In this document: positions 43,846 through 55,065 of the stretch, piece by piece
Layout: every line of letters starts with the position of its first letter
How positions within the stretch are numbered: position 1 is the stretch's first letter
DNA from: Rhyacophila brunnea
Lineage: Eukaryota; Arthropoda; Insecta; Trichoptera; Rhyacophilidae
Direction: 5' to 3'
Assembly (NCBI GenBank): GCA_022495005.1
Contig: JAGYXB010000360.1
Coordinates: 372,001 to 436,000 of the forward strand
Length of the DNA: 64,000 nt
Program-made: the position numbers and the translations under genes
The notes under the pieces: generated by a model
The model's input: the letters and a program-made list of their open reading frames with translations, nothing else
The model's database searches: none
What the model was told of the DNA's origin: nothing

Positions 43846-44200
43846 TTATAAAATAGGAAATTGACTACGATTAATATAAGACTTAAATGCATTAAATATA
43901 TTATAATCTTCTCTTTTGGATCGTTCTTTCAGTAGTAAAACTGTTAATAATTCTTCTGAAGCAAACATGTCTTCAAAAACCAATCGAATAAAAACGTATA
44001 GTTGTGCAATATCCGTGTAATCTGCCGACTTGTCAAATTGCAAGGATAAGAATTTACATTATTTATTTTATTAATGTTTTCCTGTAGAATTTCTTCCAAG
44101 TTCTCATCACTTGTGTTCTTCGCAAGAGTGTATTTCTTGATAATTATATGTAAGAGAAGAGATAAGAACTAGCGGATTTGAAGAGGTGGAACATCGAGTA
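43846..44200 (-). pseudogene. hAT transposase fragment in V
   Basis: The clearest frame reads LQFDKSADYTDIAQLYVFIR, then FEDMFASEELLTVLLLKERS. This is the catalytic-core start of hAT transposases related to GTF2IRD2/Charlie-type proteins (D-x-S-x-D, AQL, EELL). The usual DESTD has become DKSAD, and the downstream core and dimerisation domain are missing. A fragment only, on the minus strand of V, whose coding part was mostly deleted before or after W inserted. Confidence 0.7.
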
Positions 44201-44793
44201 GTTTTGACTCGTTTGAACAAGAAATATTACAATATTATTATTATGTCCGCGATCGACCAAAAATACCTTCGCGATCGACTGGTCGATCGCGACGACGCAC
44301 TGGCCATCCCTGCTATATACCTACCAATACAGTAAATTTTGACGCAGGGTTTTGAATGTATGAGTTTCCTACGAAAATGAAGCCATTTTTTCACTACTTC
44401 ACAACTTTACAAGCGTACGTGCACAGAACAGATAATAACTAGAATTCTGATGTGCTATATTCAATACGCTACATTTTGATGCAGGGTTTTGAATGTGTGA
44501 ATGAACTACGAAAATGAAGCACGCATTATACACGTGCAATAGTGTGTGTAATACACCAATATTAAATAGGCGTCAATGCATAAACCTAGAGCAGTTGTCA
44601 GTATTCGACGTATGACTAATTCTTGACACGTGTTTAAGTTTATCACGGATTCTTCCTCACTCTAGATCGGTTACCTGCTACTCCTTACTCGTTAGGTATT
44701 TCAGTTTCCATTATTTCTGAGTTCCCTGTGCACACCAAGCTTTCTCAGTCAAACATATTTGTTTTCATTGAACTAAGACTACAATGTCTAGAT

Positions 44794-45178
44794 CATGGCC
44801 CCCATAACCCGAAGCGGGCCCCCAGGCTAGGAACTTTGGCGGGCTCCCGTACCTATCGCTAAGGTGAAAGGCAGTGTGACGATCTACAGTTGCATATTCC
44901 AAATGGTGTTCGAGGTAAAATTAAGGGTATTTTTAGCGATTTTTTGTATTTTGAATACGCTTATTTTTGTGTTGCTATGCACAATAATTATAGACTTGTA
45001 GAATATCGACAATAATAAAAAATTGCATCGCACAACAACATATTAATATAATACATTAGTGCAATTTTGTACTGTGTGTTTATCTCACTTGGCTGGTCGA
45101 TCTGCCATGCCAGGCCCCCCTTAAGGCTGGGCCCCCAAGCTAGAGCCCTGTCAGCCCTCCCCCCTTGTGGGGGCCATG
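44794..45178 (+). mobile_element. hAT family B copy B9, inside I
   Basis: CATGGCCCCCATAACC to GTGGGGGCCATG. Perfect TSD GTCTAGAT (44786-44793, 45179-45186). Confidence 0.95.
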
Positions 45179-45370
45179 GTCTAGATAGTATGTGTTAGTT
45201 TTTAAAATTCAATTAAACCCTGCGTGATCCAAGCCATAGTAGATAATAGTCATAAAAATATTCGTTTATCTATAAAATATTTTTAATTGATTATAATATT
45301 TGTTGAAGGCAGGGCTTAATGAATTTTAAAGAAACTAACTAACATTATCAGCTGTAATATGTAGTTGGAT

Positions 45371-46125
45371 ACTAGAGGTGAGTTGGAAATACTGTCACCA
45401 GTTTGTGTACTTAAGTCTCGGATGAAACTACCCATACTCAGTATGTGCAGCCCAATAAACTTATTCCAAAAAACTTGTGATGATATCATCGCGAGTTGCT
45501 GTTCTGTGCGCTCGCCAGTTGATAGTCTTTCAACACTATTGACATTAAATGCGCGAAAACGAGATAGCACTTGATTATAGGTAGGTATATTTTAATTTAT
45601 TAGTCTATTGCAAATGCAACATTTAAATAAATGTATAAACAGTATGTAATAAATTTTGTGTCGCAGCACAGTGGTGAGACGACGCACAGGCTTAGGCTTG
45701 TAATAATTAGGACCACTTAAAACATGTTTAAAATAAAAAAAATGACTGTTATTCATTTTTGTTAACAAAAATATTATAACATAACAGAAAAACAACTCAT
45801 AAATTTAAATATGTTTAAAATTTTATAATAAATGTGACATTTCAAAAAGCGGAGCTCAGCGTATTTTGAGCGATTCTATTGAAGCCGATACACAGTCTGA
45901 GTTCCCTGAGCCGATATGTATTTCAAAAATACTAATATGGAGTTGGTTTTAGTTTCAGTTGAGTATTAAACTTTTGTCGCATATGCACGCCAAACGCTCT
46001 ATATAGTACCTATTCCAAATACTAGTAAGTATTTTGGAACAAGTTTCGATACTAAGTATTTTTTATACTGGTAGTAAGTATACTTAGTCTTCACAATCGA
46101 CCAGTTTTCCCACCTCTAGTAGGTA
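45371..46125. mobile_element. Family R copy R2, without the Harbinger-like insert
   Basis: TAGAGGTGAGTTGGAAATAC to CAGTTTTCCCACCTCTA, matching R1 on both sides of its insert. Gives the empty site ACAGGCTTAGGCTTG at about 45685-45700. Confidence 0.8.
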
Positions 46126-46684
46126 CCTATTTTTAATTTAACGAAAAAAAAAAGTACGACTGGAAAGCTTGCACTATTACTGCCTGATCGCCCATAGCAT
46201 ACCTAAACTATAATAGCTTTGTTTAGGCAGTGTTTAATAATTTAGTTCGATGAAAACAAATAAGTATGACTGACAAAGTTTAGTGTGCACTATTTGTGTC
46301 GAATCTTAACAGCCTACCTCCACCCATCGCCGCTAGTATCAAGTATCTACCTTCTTATCAATTTTGCTATTTATTTTCAGCCATCTTAAGCAGACAAATA
46401 CCCACCAAAAACCTTTAAATCGACATAAGCACAATCTACTGAGAATTAAAGCGTTTCCATGAAACCTACTCTGAAACAACGGTGGTTTTAGGTATGTGGA
46501 TGTCTATTATTTCACTGACAGGTTTGAAGACACCCTTTCGAAAAAAATATGTGCGATAAACTGCCATTATAATATAGGTATATTACATTTTATTTATTTT
46601 TGATTTTTGTCTAAACTAAGATGCCGTTTCATTGAAAACTGGCATTTTCAGAGGTAGGTACCTATATTGACTAAGCTTATTTGA

Positions 46685-47100
46685 AATAATTACAAGATAA
46701 AAAGAATTTTTTATGTACCACGTTTTTAAGTTTTCTGTTTAATAAATACTTTTTTTTGTACTTGATAGAAATACTGAATACATATAGAATACTGAAATGT
46801 CATTTTAATATTTCATATTGATTTCCATAGTAACGCACGTATATATTAATAATTTAGTTGCCAGGACCTCCTTAGCAACCAATAATAGTGTTTTACCTTT
46901 TACGGAAAACAGAATTAACGGAAAATGAATTTAATTCTGCTTAAAGATGGCTAAAAGTATTAAAATAATGCACTGTCATCGTGTTCTGATAATATATTCT
47001 AAAAGTTTCAAATGTCTAGCTAGTCGGAAAGTTAGTTAAAACTCGATTGCAAATATTTATATTGGGCAAACAAGAATACGAGCTAATAAAAACGTGGTAA
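46685..47100 (-). mobile_element. Helentron-like family F copy F8
   Basis: Complement starts TTACCACGTTTTTATTAGCTC and ends hairpin plus CTTGTAATTATT. Full length. Confidence 0.85.
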
Positions 47101-47440
47101 AGTACTAACCCACTATACCAACCCATGGACGTATTTTAGCACAATTAAATTAACATGCATATTATATACTTAATTTTAATAGGTGCTTATCTTTAAACAT
47201 AAATTTCTATTTTGTTTTTGTACTTTCATAATAATATAAGGGTGGCATTTTTAATTTCACATCGAGGCGACCAAGTCCCTTGAGGAGGGTCTGTATCATA
47301 GAGGTATTAAATAAAAAGAGGTGCAAGAGATCGGCTTTCTCATACAACTGAATGAAGCAGGCCAACAATAGCCGACAACTTACGAGTAATAGCGACGCGA
47401 TAAAAAAAAAATGCGGAGGATTTACTTTGGTCATTATAAC
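47101..47440. other. No feature recognised
   Basis: A minus-strand open frame (47207-47485) overlaps K2 and has no domain. I regard it as chance. Confidence 0.4.
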
Positions 47441-47799
47441 CAATGACATTAATATGGACGAATCATCTGGAAAAGAAAATGACACTCACTTTATTGTCGG
47501 GTCTGCCGAATGGCATAATCTGTTCTAACGCCATTACAATAAAGGTGATATTGCTATAAATTCCTGATGCTTTTTGTTGGGTCTGCCTCTCGAAAACTCT
47601 GCCGAACGGGTTCTCTCAAATGAACATTAACATTAGAAACACTGCTCTAACGCCATTACAGTAAAGGTCATATTGCTATAAATTCCCGATGCGTGATATC
47701 GCATAATGGAAATTGCGTGATGTCTACCTATACATGCGAATGCGCGAATTTACTTGCTAGCTACTGTATTGAGTGCGTCGTCCATTAATAATGTCATTG
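47441..47799. mobile_element. hAT family K copy K2
   Basis: CAATGACATTAATATGGACG to TTAATAATGTCATTG. Perfect TSD ATTATAAC (47433-47440, 47800-47807). Opposite orientation to K1. Confidence 0.95.
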
Positions 47800-47807
47800 A
47801 TTATAAC

Positions 47808-48362
47808 GTACCCATATAATTAATAATGTTAACGTTAATTTTGCCGCAAATTGATTATCTGCCTGCCTCACACTACTTTTTTTTATATAACCTGCCTGCT
47901 TCACCATACTTTCATATAACCTGCCGCTTATAGGTCTGAATATAATAATTAGCCATGTCCAGATGAATGACAATTCCTTGGAAAATATCGTCGAGGATGC
48001 AGGGACCAGTTGTACCAAAGCGTGGATGAACAACTTAGAAAAAGAATTAAGTATAATTATTATCGAATCTTCGCTGTACAGCTGTGGTCTACCCGCAAAC
48101 TCTCGTTGGGAGAAGTATAACTGAGTATGACAAAATTTACAACTCGAGCGTAGAAATACTACATAATTGGTTAAGACATTGAACTGTCCTTCAAAAAAAC
48201 AACACTGCGCTGGTGGCTTCAAACATGTTCAACTCTTGGGGAACGGAGATCTAATATAACTAACTAACAAACCGCCCTCATAGTCCCGGACGAATGCTGT
48301 GTTGCCGATACACCCAGTAAGTTTCACTGCGACCTATCGCACCTACAAGTCGTCATCGTATA
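47808..48362. other. Unassigned stretch with opposing open frames
   Basis: A 142-codon minus frame (47794-48222) and a plus frame of about 54 codons (from 47961, MNDNSLENIVEDAGTSCTKA) overlap. Neither has a known domain or good splice signals. The plus frame has the more protein-like composition. Could be an eroded TE gene. Confidence 0.3.
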
Positions 48363-48370
48363 CCCGTGAC

Positions 48371-48730
48371 CATGGCCCCCACAAAGGGGGGTCTGACAGG
48401 GCTCTAGCCTGGGGGCCCGAGTTCATTAAGGGTCGACAAGACAAGTAATATAAACACACATCACAAATTCTCTCAAATAGTAAACAAAGTCGCCTGCGGT
48501 GCTATTTTTCTTCAATGGTGTTATTATACAAAAATCGATACTCGCCAACTCCATAATTCAAATGGATATATTAAAATATGCAAAAAAAAACACTAAATAT
48601 ACACATTAATTTTACCGCGAACACCTTTTGGAAAACGCTATTGTGTCACACTGCCTTTATATTTAGCGATAGGTAGGGGGCCCGCCAAAGATCCAAGCCT
48701 GGGGGCCCGCTTGAGGATGTGGGGGCCATG
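48371..48730 (-). mobile_element. hAT family B copy B10
   Basis: CATGGCCCCCACAAAGGGG to GATGTGGGGGCCATG. Flanks CCCGTGAC/CGCGTTAC match 6 of 8. Confidence 0.85.
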
Positions 48731-48947
48731 CGCGTTACCTAATCGTTCTAAGTATATAGTCACCTCAATACTACAACTAGATAACTCGATTTTCACTGTT
48801 TTTGAGATACTTAGCTATTGAATATGATTCTACATTAATTCCTTCTCTACAAAATGATATAACTAGGTAAGTCAGAAGTTAATGGAAACTGTATTAATTT
48901 TGTGTTTGAAAATATTAGATTACTTTAAAACTATAAATGCATTAAGC

Positions 48948-49296
48948 CAATGACATTATTAATGGACGACGCACTCAATACAGTAGCTAGCAAGTAAATT
49001 CGCATGTATAGGTAGACATCACGCAATTTCCATTATGCGATATCACGCATCGGGAATTTATAGCAATATGACCTTTACTGTAATGGCGTTAGAGCAGTGT
49101 TTCTAGTATTAATGTTCATTTGAGAGAACCCGTTCGAACCTAACCATTCGGCAGACCCAACAAAAAGCATCAGGAATTTATAGCAATATCACCTTTATTG
49201 TAATGGCGTTAGAACAGATTATGCCATTCGGCAGACCCGACAATAAAGTGAGTGTCATTTTCTTTTCCAGATGATTCGTCCATATTAATGTCATTG
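48948..49296. mobile_element. hAT family K copy K3
   Basis: CAATGACATTATTAATGGAC to CATATTAATGTCATTG. Flanks CATTAAGC/CATTAAAC match 7 of 8. Confidence 0.95.
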
Positions 49297-49520
49297 CATT
49301 AAACAAATAAAACAATATATTATATTATATACAATATTTTTTCATACAATTGAACATAATGAAATTGTTCCCAATTAGACAAAGCACAATTTTCCATTTT
49401 TATTTTAAATAATAATTATAGCTCAGATTTATTTTAATCAAGTAAAGCTTAAATTTCATTTTGCCCACAATGACCAAATCAGAGTTATCTAGTAAGTTGT
49501 AGTATCGAGGTGACGGGGTG

Positions 49521-49840
49521 AGGTGAATTGGGAGAGCGATAACTATGTTCAACCAAATTGGGTGTTGATATATTCCACTTGTGCGAGGTGAGTTTAGATG
49601 GACGCTATTTTATAAATTCTTAAAATGGGGTCTCCTTAGCAAACTTGGTGTGCTTCTTTGAACTTCTACAGGATGTATAATTGTATGGTTATATTCTGTT
49701 TTCGTTTTATATTTTCATTTTTATCGTTTTTATTACTTTTTTTCTTTATAATAATGTTTCATGTCATGCTGTGAACGTCTTTAACTTATAATTTGTAATA
49801 TCCACAATACGTTAAAAGAATGAATTGAAATTGAAATGTA
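49521..49840 (+). mobile_element. LINE family G 3' end, copy G3
   Basis: ATGTTCAACCAAATTGGGTG, GAGTTTAGATGGACGCTATT and CATGCTGTGAACGTC-type 3' UTR with a weak A-rich tail, matching G1 and G5. Confidence 0.7.
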
Positions 49841-50053
49841 TAATTAGTGTCCTTTTCTTTCCTCCGTGCCGCGTTGTCTCGTATTTTAGACAATATATCG
49901 CATGGAATTACGTTCATTTTTCCTCGATTCCCTTGTGTGCGTCAGTGATGGCAACCGCACTATAATTATTACAGTACAATACTATAATTTTAATTTCGCG
50001 AAAAATGTAAAATACTATAATTTTAAAGGATTCAGATGTTCCTGTACTATTAT
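49841..50053. other. No feature recognised
   Basis: Short AT-rich interval. Nothing supported. Confidence 0.4.
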
Positions 50054-50057
50054 ATAT

Positions 50058-50322
50058 CGTCACTGTTCTGGCAGAAGACACTAACTTACATATTACAATT
50101 ACTAATTACATATTGAATTAGTTATACCAAATGTTCCTTATTTCAAACTTTACCGTCTGGAAACCTTCTTAATAAATAAACAGTCTTTATTTTAAAGTCA
50201 TCCTTTTTACGATTACTTAATAAACTCACATGATAGACCATTTCAAACATTTTAACAACTTCAAAGTCAAATTACTCAAAACTAGTATTCTCCAGTTGGT
50301 GTGTTCTGCCAGAACAGTGACG
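50058..50322. mobile_element. Family J MITE, copy J2
   Basis: CGTCACTGTTCTGGCAGAAG to CTGCCAGAACAGTGACG. ATAT on both sides. Interior matches J3. Confidence 0.85.
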
Positions 50323-50326
50323 ATAT

Positions 50327-50917
50327 TTTTCAGAAATACTATAATATTTACACCTTTGTACTATAATCAGCATAGAAAAAGATGGCAACACTGGTGTGCG
50401 TACATAGACGTACAATATAATTTATTTACTCATGAATCAATGCATGAGTAATTTTATTAACCAGCTTGTCATAACCAACTATATACAAAGAAATCTAATA
50501 CATAATTTTTAAATCAACCGTTTACCTGTTAGTCATTTTTATTATTGTTTCATTATAATTATTATATTGTATATCCCTTTAATTAAAAAAAATATCACTG
50601 ACTGCATCAAGCAATATATATTTGTCATTCAAGGAAACTGTTTATAAATAATTAATATGTTTGATCTTGAAGTAGGTTGCTACATAAGTGAATCAGATAA
50701 TAATATTATATGACAATATTTAATATAAATCTGTCACTTTAAACATAAATCAACAAGGTGACGTAAACACGAATCAACAAAAAAAAAATCACAGACAAAA
50801 AACTTAAGCCATATATTAATTTATTCTAGTACTGTTTGCCATTCAAATTTTAATTGAAATTTATTTATTTAACATTATGACTAAGACTTTTGTAATACGA
50901 TATAAAAACATAAAGTA
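50327..50917. other. No feature recognised
   Basis: About 0.6 kb of AT-rich sequence. Confidence 0.45.
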
Positions 50918-51060
50918 AAATAACTACAAGATAAAAAGAACTTTTTATATTAAAACGTTTTTAAATTTTCTGTTGAAACCATAATATGTATCTATAGTCT
51001 AAGATTGAACCATATAAACTTGACTTGACTAGCTTAAACGATCAAAAAAATTTGTACCTA
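50918..51060 (-). mobile_element. Helentron-like family F copy F9, 3' end only
   Basis: Keeps hairpin, CTTGTAGTTATT end and subterminal AAAACG motif, then stops in TTGATCGTTTAAGC. The 5' part is absent. Confidence 0.75.
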
Positions 51061-51170
51061 ACATGTCATATTGACTTACAATACCGCACTATTACATGTT
51101 TAGTTTCAAATTGTCAGCAAATTTGTTAGGTTATGTATCTTAAATTGAGATAGGTATACACAATATACGG

Positions 51171-51540
51171 TAGTGGCGAAGGGTGGGGGTAGGCTGCTAG
51201 CCGACATAAATAGTCCACAATAAACCGTCACTGTTCTGGCAGAAGACACTAATTCGAAAAAATTACATATTGAGTTAGTTATACCAAAATGTTTCTTATT
51301 TCAAACTTTACCGTCTGGAAACCTTCTTAATAAATAAACAGTCTTTATTTTAAAGTCATCCTTTTTACGATTACTTAATAAACTCACATGATAGACCATT
51401 TCAAACATTTTTACAACTTCAAAGTCAAATTACTCAAAACTAGTATTCTCCAGTTAGTCTCTTCTGCCAGAACAGAGACGAAACTTTGTCAGTTAAAAGT
51501 AAGTAAGTATTTGTTTTCATTGAACTAAGTCTACAATTTA
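51171..51540. mobile_element. Family I fragment split by J3
   Basis: AGTGGCGAAGGGTGGGGGTA to GTCCACAATAAAC, then J3, then AAACTTTGTCAGTTAAAAG. The joined sequence equals the I left end. Confidence 0.8.
51226..51480. mobile_element. Family J MITE, copy J3, inside I
   Basis: CGTCACTGTTCTGGCAGAAG to CTGCCAGAACAGAGACG. 4-bp TSD AAAC (51222-51225, 51481-51484). The I consensus has a single AAAC at this point. Confidence 0.9.
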
Positions 51541-51597
51541 CAGTTAGAGAGCAGTTACGGTTGGTTAGTTTTTTAAAAGCCATATCAGCGCATCTAT

Positions 51598-51830
51598 TAA
51601 TTCTATACACAAGGCAGCTATCGGCGTCTATCTAGGATAGTTTATCATATTTATGTATTGAGGCGGTTAACCGCCTGAACTGTCAAAAAGTTTTGACAGA
51701 TTAGACGGCTAACTTATTGTAACAATTATAATACGTCAATACATACATATGATAAACTATCCTCGATAGCCGCCGATGGCCACCGATTCTATATATATAC
51801 ACCCTTGTGTATAGAATAGATGTCCGTAGT
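51598..51830. repeat. Inverted-repeat element with inner palindromes
   Basis: Left TTCTATACACAAGG and CTAGGATAGTTTATCATAT. The complement of the right side gives the same with a small extra insert. Inner perfect palindromes GGCGGTTAACCGCC and TGTCAAAAAGTTTTGACA. Non-coding. Confidence 0.7.
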
Positions 51831-53289
51831 TATGCACTTTTTTAAAGTATTATCAAATTGAACAGGTCATAGTCAAATATTTTCTGTAAATAAAGTTATT
51901 CAATGGAATTTATAATCTTCATTTTGCGTTCCGTTTTTCCATTATATAATGATATATAATATTATATGACCGTTTAATTGTTCACCGAACCGACAATATT
52001 AGGCAATAAGAATTTATAACACAGCGTCCACGTAAACTCGTCCTCACGTAAGTGGAATATAGGTAATAGGTATCCTCCATTAATTCTTTGTTTACCTCAT
52101 TCAATTTACATTAATCAGAAATGGATGAAAAGGAGAATCTTCTACTAACTACAACTTTTGTTTGTAATATCTATCATAATGATGTGTTAATATTTTTTTG
52201 AACACGCCTGTGAATGTGTCTGATACTAGGTATTTATATTACTTAAGTATTAACGATCGCTCACGATTTCGACCACGTGAAATTGGAAATAATAGACATA
52301 TTATCCTACCTACTATCTATACACACAGAACACACAACATTGAAGTTAACGGTCTCACCAAACAACACCCGGCCTTAATCCAGCGTATCACGTTTGAATG
52401 TAAAGGATCAGGATTTTTTTTTATAACTGGGAATGTCTCAGGAGCAGTTACCTAAGACGCCATGCACTCAAGTGTAAACTGATTAATAATATAAGCCAAA
52501 GCAACTCGCCATAGTCCAAAAACAGAAACCATTTTTGCTTGATGACTAAATCACGGTCAAGCCATCAAACGCAACTAATATAAACCCCACTGAATGTCTT
52601 TAAATATTACCAATATTGAATGCGCGCTTCGTTTACGTGACAAACTTTAATTTCCTTTATTTCTCCACAATTGAGAATACAGAAGGTAGTCAATTTCCCT
52701 TATTGTTGTGTTTACTGACTACCTACTTATACCTACACAGTGAAGAAATTTTTAATACGTTGTTTCATATTATTATTGTTAATGATTATTTAATATCCAG
52801 GATTCTCTACCCGTACCTCACCTTTCCTCCGCTGCTATTTCATAACTTAATTTCGAACTAATGGTGGACTTTTACAAGTACGTTGTTTTATCTTAACTTC
52901 AGAGCGTTTTGATATAATATTTATATTATTAAAGTCGACTAAATTGGGACCAACAATGTCGTCTAAAAGCTAGGCAAGTTTCATCAATTTTGATGGGTAT
53001 TTTTTTAATTATAACGGAACAAACAGATAACAAAATTGAAATAAAACTATTGCTAATTTGTGTTTAGTTATCATGGAAAGTCAAAACGCTGTTCAAATAG
53101 GAAATGTTTAGAAAGTAGATAGGTACATACAGAAATTTCAATTGCTTTATGGGCAGATATAATATTTTTATTTACACTTACAGGGTGTTTTTTGGATACA
53201 ATTAATATAATCATCCCGACATTCTAGAAAATTTGAATTTTTATGCACCCGTCAATTACAATTGCGTGGTCGCAGCCATGACCGACTTA
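51831..53289. other. Mostly unassigned; P3 and a LINE G scrap
   Basis: 52006-52072 resembles G 3' UTR (ACTCGTCCTCACGTAAGTGG, complement orientation). 52330-52475 is P3 (CCGGCCTTAATCCAGCGTAT, GGGAATGTCTCAGGAGCAGT). Remaining open frames (52198-52861) have no domain. Confidence 0.45.
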
Positions 53290-54032
53290 TTTTGGGTGAA
53301 AGCTGTTTCGTCATGTCAGGCTCACCATACATCAATTATAGCGAGGGCTGTACGGCTGGTCAATGCACTCCCTAGAGATGTAGATATTTTTGGCCATGGC
53401 CCCCACAAGGGGGCTCTTGCCTGGGGGCCCGGGCTCAGGAAGGGCCCGGCGTCACGAGTCGACCAGATAACTGAGATAAACACAGATCACAAATTTGCTC
53501 TAATAGTAAAAAAAGTCGCCTGCGGCGCTATTTTACGTCAATTTTATTAATAATTTTAAATATTTGGTTGTACGATGCAATTTTTAACTGTGTTCCGATA
53601 CTCGACAACTCCATAATTCATATTTAATGGATTTACATATTAAAAATACAAAAAATCTCTAAAAATACACCTTAATTTTACCGCGTACACCATTTGGAAA
53701 ACTCTACTACAGTGCGTCACACTGCCTTTACCCTTAGCGATAGGTAGGGGGGCCCGCCAAACATCCTAGCCTGGGAGCCCGCCTCAGGATATGGGGCCAT
53801 GTTTTTGGCGATCCATTATATATTCTGTTTTTAAATTCTATTTTATTGTTTAATTTGTATTTTTTTTGAATAATTGTTTTATTTCTTTTCTATAAAACTA
53901 TTTTTTTCTCCACCTTGTTTTTTCTCTAACTGATTTCTTGTACTTTTTATTCTAAATGTCATGTTGTGAACGTCCTGAATTAATAATTTGTCATGTACTC
54001 AACTTGTCTTTGTTAAATAAATAAATTATAAT
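53290..54032 (+). pseudogene. LINE family G, RT C-terminus and 3' UTR, copy G4, split by B11
   Basis: Reads HHTSIIARAVRLVNALPRDV then DIF, the conserved end of CR1/Jockey-like RT ORFs, at 53310-53390. B11 follows (53395-53801), then a 3' UTR containing CATGTTGTGAACGTCC and an AAATAAATAAATTA tail ending about 54032. 5'-truncated. The tail and UTR match G5. Confidence 0.75.
53395..53801 (-). mobile_element. hAT family B copy B11, inside LINE G4
   Basis: CATGGCCCCCACAAGGGGG to ATATGGGGCCATG. Perfect TSD TTTTTGGC (53387-53394, 53802-53809). Confidence 0.95.
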
Positions 54033-54362
54033 ATCACCATCAAAATATGGCTGTAACTCACACAAAATAAAGCAAATAAGTAGATAGATACTCACATTGT
54101 GGTTGAATGCTTCGCGTTGTTTGTAGAACAGTCACAGCTCTAATAAATTGCTGTTGTAGAATTTATTAGAATACGTCAATCGTCTATCACTGAACTTGCC
54201 ACAATAACCAGTTTGTTGATTTCGTCGCACTCTTATGTCATATAAATACATTTCGCAATTAACTTGATAGGGCAGAGGTATCACATCTGCGGGTCGGAAC
54301 GCACTGGCCATAAAATGCGGTCAAACCCGTCCACATCAACACAACTCATAATAATTGTAATG
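54033..54362. other. No feature recognised
   Basis: No coding or repeat signal. Confidence 0.4.
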
Positions 54363-54576
54363 GGTACTGTTCGGTTATACGGAATACAGCGGAAAACGCA
54401 TTTTGAAAATAGCCGATAAACTGGATTATTTGTTAGGTCAACCTAACCAAACCTAACCTTACCTAATCTAACCCAACTTAACCTAACCTAAACTAACCCA
54501 AACTAACAAATATTCCAGTTTATCGGCTATTTTCAAAATGCGTTTTCCGCTGTATTCCGTATAACCGAACAGTACC
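54363..54576. repeat. Foldback element with telomere-like repeats in its loop
   Basis: Two 74-bp arms (54363-54436, 54503-54576) are reverse complements with a single mismatch. They start GGTACTGTTCGGTTATACGG and end with CTAACAAAT-type sequence. The 66-bp loop is degenerate CCTAA (AACCTAACC, AACCCAACTT). No TSD could be assigned. Confidence 0.9.
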
Positions 54577-54879
54577 TTTTAATGTTATACATACTTATAT
54601 AATTAGAAAACACCTCAGATTAGCGCCAATGTGCTTTAAGCAATTTTAATCTACGAGTATCCTACTTAATTGCGACGAATTTAACTAGTAGTTCTTAGCC
54701 GGCTCTCACATCAAAACTCGTCCACCTGCAACGTGTCGAATACATCGATGTGACGTCATTGTTATTCACAAAACTCACATTGTCAAATAGAGCACCGCAG
54801 ATTGGTCGAATGTGACTTTTTAGTTTGAAAAAAAAACACCTGATGTTGCAATCGATAAGTTGCATCTTTCTCGGGCTCC
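54577..54879. other. No feature recognised
   Basis: No coding or repeat signal. Confidence 0.4.
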
Positions 54880-55065
54880 GAGTCGAATATGCCAGGACCC
54901 ATGCTTCTTCTTCTTCTTCCACCCTGTCACGTCCCAACATTGGGACATATTGCAAGCACAAGTTGGCGCCACTTCCCTCGGTCCATCGTCAACTCTTGCG
55001 CCTGCCGCCATGTCAGACCTGCACAGGACCCATGTGAACACCTACGAATTGGTCATTCCTATACG
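54880..55065 (-). pseudogene. Probable LINE 3' end, copy RT4
   Basis: The minus strand reads WRQLVLAI-like sequence (frame-shifted), then CCAATGTTGGGACGTGACAG and GTGGAAGAAGAAGAAGAAG, the usual end of RTE-like LINEs with a GAA tail. Too short to prove. Overlapping plus-strand frames are shadows. Confidence 0.45.

Larger units (their letters stand above)
41893..44312 (-). mobile_element. hAT element V with transposase remnant, inside E6
   Basis: TIRs CAGGGGTGGCCACAC and TGGCCATCCCTG. Perfect TSD CTATATAC (41885-41892, 44313-44320). Subterminal GATCGACCAGT / ACTGGTCGATC. Contains W and B7. Confidence 0.9.
41849..44728 (+). mobile_element. hAT family E copies E6/E7 inside I
   Basis: E6 starts CACAGAACAGCTGATAATA, is split by V (41893-44312), and resumes to about 44420. 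A second E (E7, from 44421) then runs to GAGTTCCCTG. GTGCACAC lies on both sides (41842-41849, 44728-44735). Confidence 0.75.
41809..46335. mobile_element. Family I element inflated to 4.5 kb by nested insertions
   Basis: The left end CAGTGGCGAATGTTGGACG and right end CCACCCATCGCCGCTA have flanks GTATCTAA/GTATCAAG (6 of 8). I sequence survives at 41809-41848, 44729-44793, 45187-45370 and 46126-46335. The remainder is E6/E7, V, W, B7, B8, B9 and R2. Confidence 0.7.

Noticed and set aside
41893..44312. Autonomous hAT element
   Set aside because: Only about 120 codons of transposase survive. The rest of the 2.4 kb is nested elements.
47794..48222. 142-codon minus-strand open frame
   Set aside because: No domain, starts inside the flank of a hAT element, overlaps a better plus-strand frame, and has no splice or repeat support.
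53233..53550. 105-codon plus-strand frame
   Set aside because: A chance fusion of the end of LINE G4 with the GC-rich end of B11, not a gene.
54437..54502. True telomere or subtelomere
   Set aside because: Only about 66 bp of degenerate CCTAA inside a palindrome, flanked by ordinary TE-rich DNA.
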